Below, one piece after another: positions 1 through 10,650 of a stretch of DNA of 64,000 nt. A model generated the notes under the pieces. The model saw only the letters and a list, made by a program, of their open reading frames with translations, made no database searches and was not told the origin of the DNA. Positions within the stretch are counted from its first letter, which is position 1. Every line of letters starts with the position of its first letter. Location of the stretch: contig NRSV01000043.1 in the NCBI GenBank assembly GCA_002286855.1, positions 186,001-250,000 on the forward strand, given 5' to 3'. This stretch comes from Bipolaris cookei. Lineage: Eukaryota; Ascomycota; Dothideomycetes; Pleosporales; Pleosporaceae. The translations under genes and the position numbers were made by a program.

Positions 1-965
1 TGCATATCTCCAGATGTTGGGCACCGTCTCCCTCAATTCTTTCACCGCAATTGTAAAGCCGTACGTCTTTTTGTTCCGAATCATGTGGATGAAAGGGTCG
101 TATGTGATGTCGCAGAAGTACTTAATCTCCGGCTCGAGACGCCAGTACCATTCGTATTTGGCAAGTAGTTCGTGCTGGTAGAATTTACTGTGAATCTTTA
201 GCTCAGCCTCAGCTTACAGTGTTTTCTTAAACGTACCCGGAGTAGAACCGACACATGTGATGGTAGCTCTCCATGCCACCGTACATAATGGCATTGTCTC
301 CCTGTTTTGCGATGCCCTCCTTAGCAACATCAGGGTCGACCCAGTCTGGGAAGCCCCACTGCTCTGGCAGTATCTTACCCCACTCGACCGGAGCACTAAC
401 GTGCTTCAAGACCACCTCCCTGAACGTCTCATTGAAATCACCGTCATTGAGGAAGACATATGGATAATGGAACCACCGATTGAAATGTCTCTCGATGGAT
501 TTGATCGACTGTATGACACCGTCTAGCTCCTTATTTCTTGCTAGCACTACGAAGGCAGCGTTCGCTCGGGGTCCGTTGACCTGGGGCTCGAGACAGCCTA
601 CAGCGAAGGGCTTGTCGTATTTTTCGCTGATCTTTCTGTGAGTTGTTAGCTATCTAGGGGATGCTGCTGTGATGAGAGCGACGGTACCTTATTGACGGCG
701 GGGTGCCCGCAGGCATGTTCATAATACCCTGAGAGTCTGGCGACCTCACGAAAAGAATTATGATTATGATTATTACAAGACATGGGAAGAGGAGCACCAG
801 GCCCAGTGGAATGGAAATGGACGAGGATCCCTTCAGTCGTACCCGGCGGCGGAAGAAGGACAATCGGGGAGTCGTCTTTTCAGCGCGGCGCGAGAGGTCG
901 TCGAATCTGTCCAGGCTCTCTTTTGTCGTTGGCAGCCTCTGCGTCATGTCCTGTAGGAGGCCCAT
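1..965 (-). CDS. GT15 family alpha-1,2-mannosyltransferase (KRE2/MNT1 type), partial
   Basis: Golgi type II enzyme that would add mannose from GDP-mannose to N- and O-glycans. Exons read 688-965, 237-635 and 1-187; introns 636-687 (52 nt) and 188-236 (49 nt) keep frame. The first exon carries a short basic cytosolic tail and a hydrophobic anchor (IPLGLVLLFPCLVIIIIII) near residues 50-70. Exon 2 holds the family stretches NAAFVVLARNKEL, FNRWFHYPYVFLND and YGGMESYHHMCRFYSG. Exon 3 holds YEWYWRLEPEIKYFCDITYD and YGFTIAVKEL, which are hallmark GT15 sequences. The C-terminal part lies beyond the left edge of the window. The start at 965 is the ATG that gives the anchor-containing N-terminus. Which KRE2/MNT1/KTR paralogue it is cannot be decided from this fragment. 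Confidence 0.93.
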
Positions 966-1615
966 GGTTGCGACTCTGCGATGGCGGCCCTGGAGAACGA
1001 CGTTACTGCCAATGGCAGTTCTTTGGTAGGTGATGCCAGTCGTAGGCGGCCAGGTTTGGGGCGAGTGAGGAGTGCAAGCGTCGTTGAGTGGCAGTTCCGA
1101 ACCGGTATTCGACCATCAATAGAAATCTGGACTTTGTGCGACACTCTGTGAATTGAGAGGTCGGGGGGAGTGTCGAAAGGGGAAACCAGGGTTGTCGAGT
1201 GTAAATTATTAACGGTCGGCGATTGCGTATGTGTTTCGAGAAGTGCTAATTGACAGGGAACATATCGGTGGAGACGCGCCAAGCCCACTAAAGTAGGTAG
1301 GGCGCAGCTCGATAGGTGCAGGCAGATAGGTGCAGCTAGTCAATGCAGGAGGCTGCAGCTCTGTGGGCTGGATCTTTCACGCACTAGGCCCGACAGACAG
1401 TCTCTGTACCTGTACCCTGAACAGCCTATCAATAGGGAGTTGCGGAGAATCCGCTCAACTTCTGGTTTAGGGGCACGCACGAGACTGCCTGAAGGGGCCG
1501 CATGGGAGACTGCCGCTACGTAAGCGACAGATACAACATCACTCCAGCCCTGGAATCTCGTCCAGGCTTCGGCATAGATTCCTGCATCACCAGCCCTTGC
1601 ACCACCGGCCTCACC
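966..1615. other. Intergenic region between divergent genes
   Basis: This 650-bp stretch separates the mannosyltransferase (leftward) from the DUF4604 gene (rightward), so it presumably holds both promoters. Open frames inside it show no domain and look like shadows. No TATA-like box, repeat or RNA gene stands out. Confidence 0.5.
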
Positions 1616-2155
1616 ATGAGCTTCAAGGCCAAGGACCTACAGTTTGGTGAGTGTGCCAGCAGAAGAGTGGAATCGGTACTGATTAGCGTAGACAGCTCTC
1701 AGCCAGCCTTCTTACAGCGGCTGCGTGGGCAACTTCAAAGTGGGGATACTGCTCGTCATGAACATCCCATTGCCAGAAACAAGAGGATGAACAAAGATGA
1801 TGATGAAGATGATGCGCCGACGTACGTCTCAAAAGATACTAACCAGTCGTTGAGTAAAGAGGAGTATGATGCGCTCATCTCTGGCAAGGACGGCAAGGCC
1901 GAAGAAGATCTGGTTGCAGACGAAGCCGAGCAAAAGGCGACCAAGCAAGATGAGTCGAAACCCAAAGACAAAATTGCTGAAGTTGGTGTAAACACGAAGA
2001 AGCGCAAGGCCGCAAAGATTATTGGCGACGATCAAGGCGATAGCAGGAGCGAAGTAGAAAGGGATGTCGAAAAGCCCACCACCAAACCAGCCAATAAGCC
2101 AAAAAAGAAAGCCAAAGTAATCAAGCTTACCTTTGGAGACGAAGACGAGGGATGA
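1616..2155 (+). CDS. DUF4604 domain protein, small charged nuclear-type protein
   Basis: The ATG at 1616 begins MSFKAKDLQF, followed by QPAFLQRLRGQL, a HERPIAR-like segment (RHEHPIARNKR) and DAPTYVSKDTNQSLSKEEYD, the expected order for the fungal/animal DUF4604 family. The C-terminal half is a low-complexity Lys/Glu/Asp tail with basic clusters (KKRKAAK, KPKKKAK) that could act as nuclear signals; molecular function is unknown. A 45-nt in-frame segment, 1651-1695, is probably an intron (GTGTGC...ACAG), because removing it joins LQFGD directly to SQPAFLQRL; the frame stays open either way, so this is not certain. The spliced product would be 164 aa. An upstream in-frame ATG at 1502 is less likely because the family starts at MSFKAKDL. 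Confidence 0.85.
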   Translation: MSFKAKDLQFGECASRRVESVLISVDSSQPAFLQRLRGQLQSGDTARHEHPIARNKRMNKDDDEDDAPTYVSKDTNQSLSKEEYDALISGKDGKAEEDLVADEAEQKATKQDESKPKDKIAEVGVNTKKRKAAKIIGDDQGDSRSEVERDVEKPTTKPANKPKKKAKVIKLTFGDEDEG

Positions 2156-2780
2156 GGGAAGTCAGAATCAACATTATCTTCATAGACACGTAATCTTGCT
2201 TGGTGCGAGGCATGTGCTCAGCAAGAGGCCTCACTTCTACCTTGATCCTCCGGTTCAAATGCCCGAATGGGAAATGCTACTTAGATTGCCCACAGGCTAC
2301 ATGGTCTGTTAGTCTGACCAACGGCGTCAATGCTAAGCCACACACATCATACAGCTTGGATACAGCCTGGCTCCTCCAGTCCCTTAGATTGAGGATTTAC
2401 AGGAAATAAAGTTACCAAATGATGAGGCAAGGACATAAGATTGCGTTTGTTGCGAGCCGAGACTGCATGTATTGGCTTTGTTTGACTAGTTCTGGGATTT
2501 GCTACCACTTCTCCTTTGTTTCTGGTATAATGACTAGGCCAGTTTTAAAGAATACCTTCATACTATTGAAATACACTGGTTCATCTACTAGATTTTGGTG
2601 TTGGCCAAGCGCATCGAGACCTCGTGTTACACAGCTTCAAGGAAAAGATACAGGTTCCGATCGGAAGTATGTCGGAACACTTAACAGGGGCATAGCTTGA
2701 GCTGCCTGCAGTTCGGGAGTCCGCAATCTCAAAGTCTCCTGCACACGACCTTGCCCTTTACACTAGCTTCCCCACACAAC
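2156..2780. other. Intergenic region, no gene seen
   Basis: 625 bp between two rightward genes. Short frames at 2200-2409 and 2419-2700 have no recognisable motif and no convincing splice partners. I see no repeat or RNA gene. Confidence 0.4.
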
Positions 2781-3584
2781 ATGGCAAGACTATCGCTCAA
2801 TGTAATTCACTCGGCCACCTAGATTGACAAACAACTTGTTCACCTGCTAGGATTTTGACCAACATATCAGTAGCCTACGCGCCCAGCTGCTGTTTCTCAA
2901 CGAGACTCTTGAGGCGACAGACCACAATGCCCCCGACTGGCTGGCGACGGATCTTATATCGTTGCGAAACAAATCGGGTAGACTGCATGACGACATGAAG
3001 AGGTTTAGAGACCAGCTTGAAAGCGAGGGATTGGCAGAGAAGAAGGTACGCACGCGCGCCACCTACACTCACCATGGATCCTTACTCAGCAGCAGGTCAA
3101 GACTTCAAACAAGCGACTCAGCCTTGAAGGCGCAAAGTATGCTTCGCCGACGCCCAACACCCAGACTTACCCACCAAGTTCGCATGCCATATCCCCTCTC
3201 GCCGGCCAATCACCCACGCCACGCGCAAAAACAGCGCAGGCGGAAGGAGCCCACCTAGTTCAGCACGTCGATGTTACAGAAGAAGTCAATAGGCGGCTAC
3301 AAGAGAGCCGTTTACGGCGCTTGATGCAGACTCCTAGCACTGCACAGAAGCGAAAGTACAACGAATACGAGGATGCGCCCAGCTCAGGCGGACCAGCCGC
3401 GACAGAGGAAGAGGGCTTGAGTAACCAGCAAAGTGGAGGGGAATACGAGAAAACACCGACGAAACGGCTGAGGAGTAGTGGGGCATTTGAGCATACAGGA
3501 GACAGGAAAGACAATGGGCCTATGAGGTATGACACGGAGCGATTTGACGACAGAACCGACGTAAAAAGGCGAAAATTTCGATGA
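2781..3584 (+). CDS. Conserved-looking coiled-coil protein of unknown function
   Basis: Three exons: 2781-2801, 2851-3045 and 3096-3584. The introns of 49 and 50 nt have GT..AG ends, and total length is a multiple of three, giving 234 aa. The protein begins MARLSLNDFDQHISSLRAQ. Residues 8-70 are a heptad-like charged helix region (LRAQLLFLNETLEA, RNKSGRLHDDMKRFRDQLE). The rest is Ser/Pro-rich, then basic and acidic, with a second helical patch (EVNRRLQESRLRRLM) and a basic tail (DVKRRKFR) that could be a nuclear signal. I do not recognise a named family. The tiny seven-codon first exon would be easy for an automated caller to miss. Confidence 0.8.
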
Positions 3585-4014
3585 TGCGTCATCTCCCTCT
3601 GGTCAAAGGGTGCAAGATTCTGGCAGCACAGTACGAGCTCAGCTGGTGCGCTGGCAATGCAGCGAATTTGCGCCAGGTAATTGTGGTCTCAGATTTAAAG
3701 TACCTCAGTGTCACTTGTTTTGGATAGAAAACTGGTCCTAGTAAGATAATGGATCGCATCGCTGTTTGGATATCGCGAGCTGGTTTGTACTGTACACACG
3801 CTCTCCGCAGCCCTTCCGCTCTAGTGGGGAAGTTGCAGCCGAGCGGAAACTAACCGCTCGGTCTCTGCATCATTAAACTTTTCGACCTGACATTCACAAA
3901 ACTCCCCGACACGCTACCCTAGAAACCTCGTAAACAGACCAAGCATTAAATAAATACTCTACTGCAAATTTCCCTTCTTGTGCTCCGGTTCTGCAGGCAG
4001 CGCCCACACCGCCA
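3585..4014. other. Intergenic region, probable promoter of the next gene
   Basis: 430 bp between co-oriented genes. Nothing is visible beyond a C- and A-rich stretch just before the ATG at 4015, as is usual for fungal leaders. Confidence 0.4.
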
Positions 4015-4563
4015 ATGGCGACCCCAAATCCCATACAAAACGTGCCCATCCCACCGGAACAACGCCTAGCCCTAGAACAACAACAGCGCTATGAGCGTAT
4101 AGTACGAAACCTGGCGGTTGGAGGGCTCGTGGTATGTCCGATAATTGCGCTACTCCCACCGCGAAAACTGGACCTCTATACTTTCTCGCTAGGAATCGGG
4201 TTCTACTTGTCCGCCGACCACCTAATCACCCTTCGCACCGGCCGCGGCCTCGTACAGAACCTTTCCCCTATGCGCGCAATCGAACTTCCCACAGACCGAG
4301 CGCGAGAGACACAGAGAATACTGCAAGAGGAGAGGGAAAAGGGCAGGAAGGCGTTCGAGAGAAAGGAGGGACAGCAAAAGGGCGTACTGGGGAAATTGTG
4401 GATGGGAGATGAAGACGAGGGATGGAAGGAGAGGCGTCTAGAGGAAGAGAGGAAGGCGCTTGAAGAAGGCAAAGGCTATGGAGATTTGATCATGGAACAG
4501 ATTTGGGATGTGTGGAATTGGGATAAGAAGAAGGGCAGAAATGATGAGAACAAGAAGGAGTGA
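4015..4563 (+). CDS. Small membrane protein of the fungal 'rhomboid family membrane protein' group
   Basis: Single exon, 182 aa. The N-terminal third is PEQRLALEQQQRYERIVRN followed by two hydrophobic segments, about residues 38-56 (VGGLVVCPIIALLPPRKL) and 58-75 (YTFSLGIGFYLSADHLI). The C-terminal half is a charged helix ending in KALEEGKGYGDLIMEQIWDV. This layout matches a conserved fungal family that is often labelled 'rhomboid family membrane protein' in databases. I see no rhomboid catalytic GxSG Ser or His, so protease activity should not be assumed. Organelle location, possibly mitochondrial, is inference. No intron is needed. Confidence 0.85.
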   Translation: MATPNPIQNVPIPPEQRLALEQQQRYERIVRNLAVGGLVVCPIIALLPPRKLDLYTFSLGIGFYLSADHLITLRTGRGLVQNLSPMRAIELPTDRARETQRILQEEREKGRKAFERKEGQQKGVLGKLWMGDEDEGWKERRLEEERKALEEGKGYGDLIMEQIWDVWNWDKKKGRNDENKKE

Positions 4564-5253
4564 ATATGGTGACTTACTTTTTACGAGTTCTCACATGTAC
4601 ATTATATTGTGTAAATTATGATGAGCGACGCACCAACTTCCACTTCCGAGGAAGGCAAGCCATCCGTTGTATAAATATTTGGTATTGTTACGGGGAAAGA
4701 TATGCTAGGTACCGTTACAGGGCGACAAATTTCATGAATTCATGATTTGCTGCATCAAGGCAGCATTAGTGAAACATTTCTGAGATTGAGACTCAAAAAC
4801 GAAGTGAACAAACACGGCTTTTTAGAGGATGTGTGCACTTGCAATGGAGTTGACTCAGACCAACTGTATCGTAGCATGACACGTATGACAAAGAGGATCG
4901 AGATGTACACTATGAAATGTTCAATCCCAGTGTACTGCACAAACATTGTTCTATACTACCCAAGTGCAGGCTGGTCCACAGCTCAAAGTGTTTGACCTGA
5001 GCCATGCACCAAGCAGCTACTTGCTGATTCGCTCACCGCAGTCCGGTCAACAAGTCTACCAAACTCTCTCCAGCTATATGTCTCAGCCCAGACCAGCCCA
5101 TAAACAGCTTGACGACTATATCTGGGCGTCGATCACGCGGCTTTCCATATTCTGTGCAACATCCTTCCCGCAACTATAGAGCTCTGAGCCACAATCGATC
5201 ACACGCTCTCTCGACCGCTCGGAGCCTATTGTGATAAATCGGGATACAGCACA
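4564..5253. other. Intergenic region, no gene seen
   Basis: 690 bp between co-oriented genes. Frames at 4747-4995 and 4946-5179 lack motifs, and composition is ordinary. Confidence 0.4.
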
Positions 5254-6471
5254 ATGTCTCAGCCAAGCACACCATTCGATGGAGCCACTAAAGATCCTTT
5301 TCTTTCGTCTTCAAATCAGGGTCAGTTGTCTCAAGCCGACTTCGAGAAATTATTTGGCTCCGGTGGTTCTGATGGAGCCATCTTTTCGTCGAACAATAGC
5401 GAAGTGTTTGATGGTCCTGACTTCGCATACGGAGATGTCTCACTAGTACCTGTCGACTCATCAAGCTCCTCCGTCGTATCGACACCTGAACCCTCGAATA
5501 ACAGCTCTAATTGGCACTCATCAGCCTATCTGATTCCAGAAGCGGATAAACCACACACTTACCCATTCGAGACTTATCGACCTTACGAAGCGAGTATATC
5601 TCAGTCCATCTTTAATTCTCGGCCTTTTCCCATCAGATCACAGACGAACAATGTCCACCTATATCCAAAACTGCTGGTACAGCCCAGCAGTCGCCGACGA
5701 TCACTCAGTCATGGTGATATGGACCGAGTCGTAGCTACAAGCACACCGAATCCGACCTTTATCCGTCTCCAAGCACCACGTGCCAGAACTATACAGGAGG
5801 AACTCCGGGGGAGAGACCTGCACTCGTATTGTGGAAGAAGTTTATGCCAAAATCCCCCAACTCGGGGCAGGCCGATGAAGCCTACGAGCATACCATATTC
5901 GCTGCAGTCTAGCCCACTGGTAGGTGGCATGTTGCCGACCCCGATCGGAACACCGTTGAACGTAGTGGAAGACACCGACTGCGACACCAACACCACTCAT
6001 CAAAACTACAGCATAGAAACCAACAATCCGTTTTTCCCTTCATCTCCAGAGGGTCTTGTCTTTCGACAAATGTCGCGTCCAGAAGAACTTGCGAGAAGCT
6101 GGCAGATTATCGAAATTGGAGCCCTTGCCGTCACCAACCACGGAAGTATTGACCCTAGGCTTCAAACACACACTTCCGCATTGAATCACGAGCGTATTTT
6201 GAAGAAACTGATTGATATCGAAGAACACTTAGGGAAGAGCGGAGGCGCTGAGGCGCTTCGCAGTTGTAAAACGATACGGGAGGTCTTGACTGGGAAGATA
6301 AAATATGAAGAAGAGAAAAACGGTATGGATGAAATATTGAAAGATAATGGAAACACAGCACCAAATACCTCTAATGAAGCATATTCCGATCTGTCCAATG
6401 GTTGCGATGATAACGAGATTATGGCAATGTTTATGAGTCAGCATGGGGTCAGAGAAGATGGAGATAAATAA
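5254..6471 (+). CDS. Disordered Ser/Pro-rich hypothetical protein
   Basis: Single exon of 405 aa, starting MSQPSTPFDG. Residues 1-100 are Ser/Gly/Asp-rich. A basic patch with phosphosite character (SSRRRSLSHGDMDRV) lies near residue 150. The middle has several Pro-rich runs such as SSPLVGGMLPTPIGTPL. The C-terminal third is more structured, with helix-like ARSWQIIEIGAL and HERILKKLIDIEEHLGK and an acidic end. The style resembles fungal transcription factors or signalling scaffolds, but there is no zinc finger, bZIP or homeodomain, so I assign no function. The ORF is far longer than its neighbours in other frames, and codon use is regular. Confidence 0.75.
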   Translation: MSQPSTPFDGATKDPFLSSSNQGQLSQADFEKLFGSGGSDGAIFSSNNSEVFDGPDFAYGDVSLVPVDSSSSSVVSTPEPSNNSSNWHSSAYLIPEADKPHTYPFETYRPYEASISQSIFNSRPFPIRSQTNNVHLYPKLLVQPSSRRRSLSHGDMDRVVATSTPNPTFIRLQAPRARTIQEELRGRDLHSYCGRSLCQNPPTRGRPMKPTSIPYSLQSSPLVGGMLPTPIGTPLNVVEDTDCDTNTTHQNYSIETNNPFFPSSPEGLVFRQMSRPEELARSWQIIEIGALAVTNHGSIDPRLQTHTSALNHERILKKLIDIEEHLGKSGGAEALRSCKTIREVLTGKIKYEEEKNGMDEILKDNGNTAPNTSNEAYSDLSNGCDDNEIMAMFMSQHGVREDGDK

Positions 6472-7070
6472 GTTGGAAATCATTCATCGTAAACACCGAT
6501 ATTGATCGCATAGCAAGGGAGTTTCTGGCATTTTTTCCTATTTTAATGTTTGATTTCACGATGGTATGATTAGAGAGGTAAACTTGTGGGATTTTAATGG
6601 CACGACGGAAAACTTGGCAACACAACAAAAATTGATAAGACAAGATCGGTTTTGATGATTTTGATGTAGATGCGACGCTCTGAAAAATTTATTGCAGTCT
6701 GCCCACAACATTTTTGCGAAAGTAAAATAGAGTAAACTAGGCTACGAGCCTCATCTGTATTTAGACAACCCCCCGCCCCGATACACACCAAATTGAATGT
6801 AACTACGTAGATACTTGTAGGCCTTACCAGCTTGCACGTCTTATGTAGCCTTAGGGCTGAGACAGGACATTAAACCACGATCATAATAATAATGATGATA
6901 ATAATAATAAAACAAAGTAAAGCACCTTGTATCCCAAACACGCTAAGTCGCGGCTTCACATGATACATAACTGATGCCGCCCCCACCAGCCGCGGCTGAC
7001 TTACGCGCCACACCACCACCAACGTGTCAAGATAGTCCACTTTCCTGCCTTGCTATTCGCACCTGCAAAC
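6472..7070. other. Intergenic region with an A/T-rich triplet stretch
   Basis: About 600 bp. Positions 6884-6915 carry an AAT/GAT-rich low-complexity run. No gene or repeat family is recognised. Confidence 0.4.
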
Positions 7071-8150
7071 ATGAAATCGCGAATAGCAGCATTGGTCTCG
7101 ACCATCGCATATTTTACATTTGCCAACGCAGAAGTCGCGCCGGAAATCACGACTGTGGCGGAAGGCTACAACGTAATCGCCAAGGTCCCTTGCGTGGAGT
7201 GTCCATTCTTGTACCAAGACACGTCGAAAGGCAATGATGCACCATGGACGCAAAGAAAAGATGCAAATGCTCTGGTAATGTTGCCACCACATACTGCTTT
7301 TTTAAAATAAAATAAAATAAAACAAAATTGCTGATAATTCTCACAGCTCTTGAATATATCTCTACCTTTCGACTCAGCCCATCTAAACATCAATAACGCC
7401 GCACTATTAACGAACAACAAGATTCTCCCGCGCATCTACGCCAATCAAGTGCTGAAAGACATATCCACTGATGACGTGTTCACGCTCATTTCTTCAAACC
7501 AGCTCGACAATCTCGGCGGTAGCTACTTTGGCGCATCTTATTCGTACACGCTGGCCCGTGTCAAAGATGAGCCCAAAGCACTGCTTTTCCAATTCGACAT
7601 CATGGAGCTGTGGACCGATCTTACCTCGCCCCCTCTAACTGTCTTCTTGGATAGAAAAGAGCAGAAAATAGTCGAGTTGGTGCTTATGCAGCGGCCTTTG
7701 CTTTCTCCAGGTGATCCAGCTGGCGCCTATGAAATTATCAAGGTACACTTGATTGAAAGACCGCCAGCGCGGGTTAAAGGCGCCAAAGGCCCGAGAAAAG
7801 TCTCAATGTGGTTCCATGATTGGGATGCTAATGGTAAAAAGGGCACAGCGACACATATCGTCAACTCAGCATCTGAGTCTTTCGTCAACTACATCAGCTC
7901 AGGAGTCTGGGCACTCTTCGTTTTTGTATTCGCAGTCATCGCCTTGTTTGTACTCATATGTCTCTTTGTCATCTTCGGCTGTGGATGGTGGAACGAAAAC
8001 GACTACGAAATCGCACAGCACGGCAAGAAGAACAAGAGCAGTAACGGCGGAAGAGCCAAGGACGTTGAGGCCGCACGGCGCTTCTTGAGTCCCGAAGAAC
8101 TGGGTTTGAGAGGAAGTGGAAGGGTCGTTGGGGTAGGCAAGAGTGATTGA
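7071..8150 (+). CDS. Type I membrane protein with signal peptide, function unknown
   Basis: Two exons, 7071-7274 and 7347-8150. The intron is 72 nt, GTAATG...TCACAG, with an A/T-rich interior. Product 335 aa. Residues 1-20 (MKSRIAALVSTIAYFTFANA) form a signal peptide. A lumenal or extracellular domain of about 230 residues follows, with an early CVEC pair. One strong membrane segment lies near 256-280 (WALFVFVFAVIALFVLICLF), followed by a cysteine/tryptophan stop (GCGWWNEND) and a basic cytosolic tail ending in an EELGLRGSGR motif. The topology is clear from sequence; the family is not one I can name. A secretory-pathway or plasma-membrane role is inference. Confidence 0.82.
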
Positions 8151-9118
8151 TTGAAATCAAAAAAAAGTTGGCGTGTGCTGTGCACGAATGAATTGAATGA
8201 TGTTCAATGACAAATCCCCTCCCCAAACTAGGAAATGATCACACATCCGACAAGACTACCCCAATGAAGTTCAAGTCTATTCCACAGTCATATACCCACG
8301 CACGTACATACCTGTATTCCCCCATGCCCCATCGCCCAGTCCCATCGATCAACCCTAGTGCATGCCTCACCTGATCAGCGCCCTCGGATCTCAAATCTTA
8401 GCGCCGATCTCCTCTCCATCCAAGCAATATCCCTGACCTCCCCAATTTGAGCACCACGATTTCCTCGCGCTTCCTCACGCCTGGATTCTTAGAGTTCTGC
8501 TCTAAAACTACTTGGCTAGCACCCCCCCCCGTTCCAACAGACAAAAGGTGGTTGTAGTTGTCATTACTTTTTTTCGGCCAAAAAGAAGTAGTCGACGTCA
8601 TCCCGCTGGGCTCCGCGCACCACGCCCAACGTCACTCGTTCCAGCTTGCTGCGCTGGGACGACGCAGCGAAGCAAAAGACTCGCTTGGGTGGCGTCCGGA
8701 GTGGCTCATTTGCTGCTATGTCGCATGGCGTAAGTAGTTTGCGGTGGGCTAGTTTGCGGTGTTGTCGCTTGTGGCTAACAGGGAAGCTGGCTGGCAAGTT
8801 AGGGAATGCAAATGTTCCATGGCACACGTCTTTGTTTTGTTTCGCCGAGGCGAGGTGAGGCGTGCTTGGGACGTCACTGGGGTGAAGGGAGTCGTCATGA
8901 TGGTGGATGGGGGTAGCTGGGCTGGGACGTTGCATGTGACGGCATAGTTTGATGTGTTGGGGGTGATATAGAAGAGGGAGTGGAGTCGTCATCTTGAATT
9001 CCTTATATATCAGTTAAAAAGCAGAAACACTACAGTTTTTTTTAACTGGGACGTTTGTCTTTTTTTACATCTAATAGAATCAACGCTGCAACTTGGATCT
9101 TTCTGAATCGCGAGCAAC
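8151..9118. other. Intergenic region, no gene seen
   Basis: About 970 bp between co-oriented genes. The 142-codon leftward frame at 8564-8992 is His/Pro-rich, has no motif and is judged a shadow. A C-run occurs near 8521-8531. Confidence 0.4.
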
Positions 9119-10428
9119 ATGGGTATAACGAACGCGTCGAGTGCCGTCAAAGGCATCTTCTCTCTGCATGTCATCACAACTTGCGTCTCGTTTCTGTTGC
9201 TGCTCGCTGCCCTGGGACTCTTTGCTAAGCAACTGACCGGTGGACCGGGTCGACCACGGACTTTGATGAAGGTTTGGCAGTCAACTGGCAAGAGACACAG
9301 GTAACCTCCTCCCCATTCCCCCGTCCAACAACCCCCATATACTAGATAATAACCTCTTTTCAAGTGCCGCGGGCACCCAATTCTTCGTCATCTCAGGCCT
9401 TTTCTGTCTAATGCTCGGCTATGCCGCGCAATCCGCAATCGTAGCCTTGCAATCCCGCCTCGCCGTCTCCCCCTTCTACATCACTTCTTCCTACGCCTAC
9501 CCGCGCTACCCCGGCATCGTGACATCGACTCCGGACCTACGCTACGGCCGTGCTATCTCCATCCTCTCTTTCCTCTACCAATGCGCCATGATACTCATGA
9601 ACGCCAGTATCGTCGGCGCAATCTGGATCTATGCAAATCACATCCACAGCAACGGGACGCAGCTTCGTGAACCGGGATTCTTAAGTATGGTGCTTAATTC
9701 CTTTTGGATACTTGCGATCCTCGCTTTAGGGTTGGCGAGCTGGTCCCTCGGTCTGTATCGTCGGGGCAGCGGCAATAGCGCTCTGCCGTATCCGACGCAA
9801 CTGGGGTCTGACTACGTGATCCGCACGCTGTACGTAACGTACGTATCTGTAGTTATTGTGGCGTCGACGAGCGTGACGCTCGAGGCGATTTTGTGCTGGT
9901 TGGGGATTAAAAAGAATGGGATTCCTGGCGTATGTTCCCCCCCGCAGAGCCTCCCTTTCTCCCCCTTATGTGGGTAGATTGCTAAGATGAAGACAGAACA
10001 AATTCCAATCCCCGCTAACCCGCCTCGTAATGCTCGTCACGCCCCTCGTCTGGCTCCGCAACGCCTTCTCCATCGCGCGTCTCATCATTCTCTACCGCGA
10101 CTCGCGCAGCTGGTCGCGCCGTACCACCGAGGCTCTCGCCTTCCTCTTCATTGTCTTCGGTCAGCTCTGCGATCTCGCTATCCTTGCATTACTGCTGCTT
10201 GGTGCGTCGAGCTTTGGACGGAAAGACGAGGTACCGTATGTGGGTAAGGAAGTGAGGTATAGTGAGAGCGTTGCGGGCAATAGGGATAGTGTTATGGCAG
10301 ATAGACATTACATTTCTAACAATGTGAATGGGAGTTCGAATGGGGTTAATGATGGTAGGTCGACGTTTGTGGATGCGGATGGGGTTGAGCGGAGAGAGCC
10401 GGCGTATGTGCCGCATGTTAGTGTTTAA
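9119..10428 (+). CDS. Seven-helix polytopic membrane protein, function unknown
   Basis: Three exons: 9119-9300, 9365-9929 and 9997-10428. Introns are 64 and 67 nt; total 1179 nt, 392 aa. Seven hydrophobic segments are visible, for example SFLLLLAALGLFA, FFVISGLFCLMLGYA, MILMNASIVGAIWIY, FWILAILALGLASW, VSVVIVASTSVTLEAILCWL, LVMLVTPLVWL and FLFIVFGQLCDLAILALLLL. A hydrophilic C-terminal tail of about 75 residues follows. The number and spacing of helices resemble fungal 7TM receptor-like or integral membrane proteins, but no diagnostic signature (no CFEM, no rhodopsin-type DRY) is present, so no ligand can be suggested. Both splice junctions fall in loops. Confidence 0.8.
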
Positions 10429-10567
10429 GTTGGTGAGATTGGAAGGGGGAGGGAAGTGAATGATTAGGGGTGTCAAATTGGCCGACCTATGATTTTTCCT
10501 TTTGTTTGATATTGCAAGCGTATGAGCGAGAATTGTAAGATAGTTAATGAGTAACGTAAAGCATCAC

Positions 10568-10613
10568 CGAGCCGGACACATCACCGAGCCGGACATATCA
10601 CCGAGCCGGACAC
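10568..10613. repeat. Three subterminal repeats in the left arm (mirrored at the right end)
   Basis: Three copies of the unit CACCGAGCCGGACA with 3-bp ATA/CAT-like spacers lie just inside the left terminus; the mirror set is at about 11628-11673. Repeated subterminal motifs in Tc1/mariner elements commonly serve as transposase binding sites; that role here is inferred. Confidence 0.75.
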
Positions 10614-10650
10614 TTTTTCTTGGCATTGCGAACATCGCTTCTAAAGTAAC

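Noticed and set aside
1502..1615. Upstream start giving a 217-residue DUF4604 protein
   Set aside because: The family starts at MSFKAKDL; the extension has no conserved feature.
8564..8992. 142-codon leftward frame
   Set aside because: Low complexity, no motif, no splice signals and no sensible promoter context.
10030..10247. Alternative internal start for the seven-helix protein
   Set aside because: The upstream exons splice in frame and supply the first five helices.
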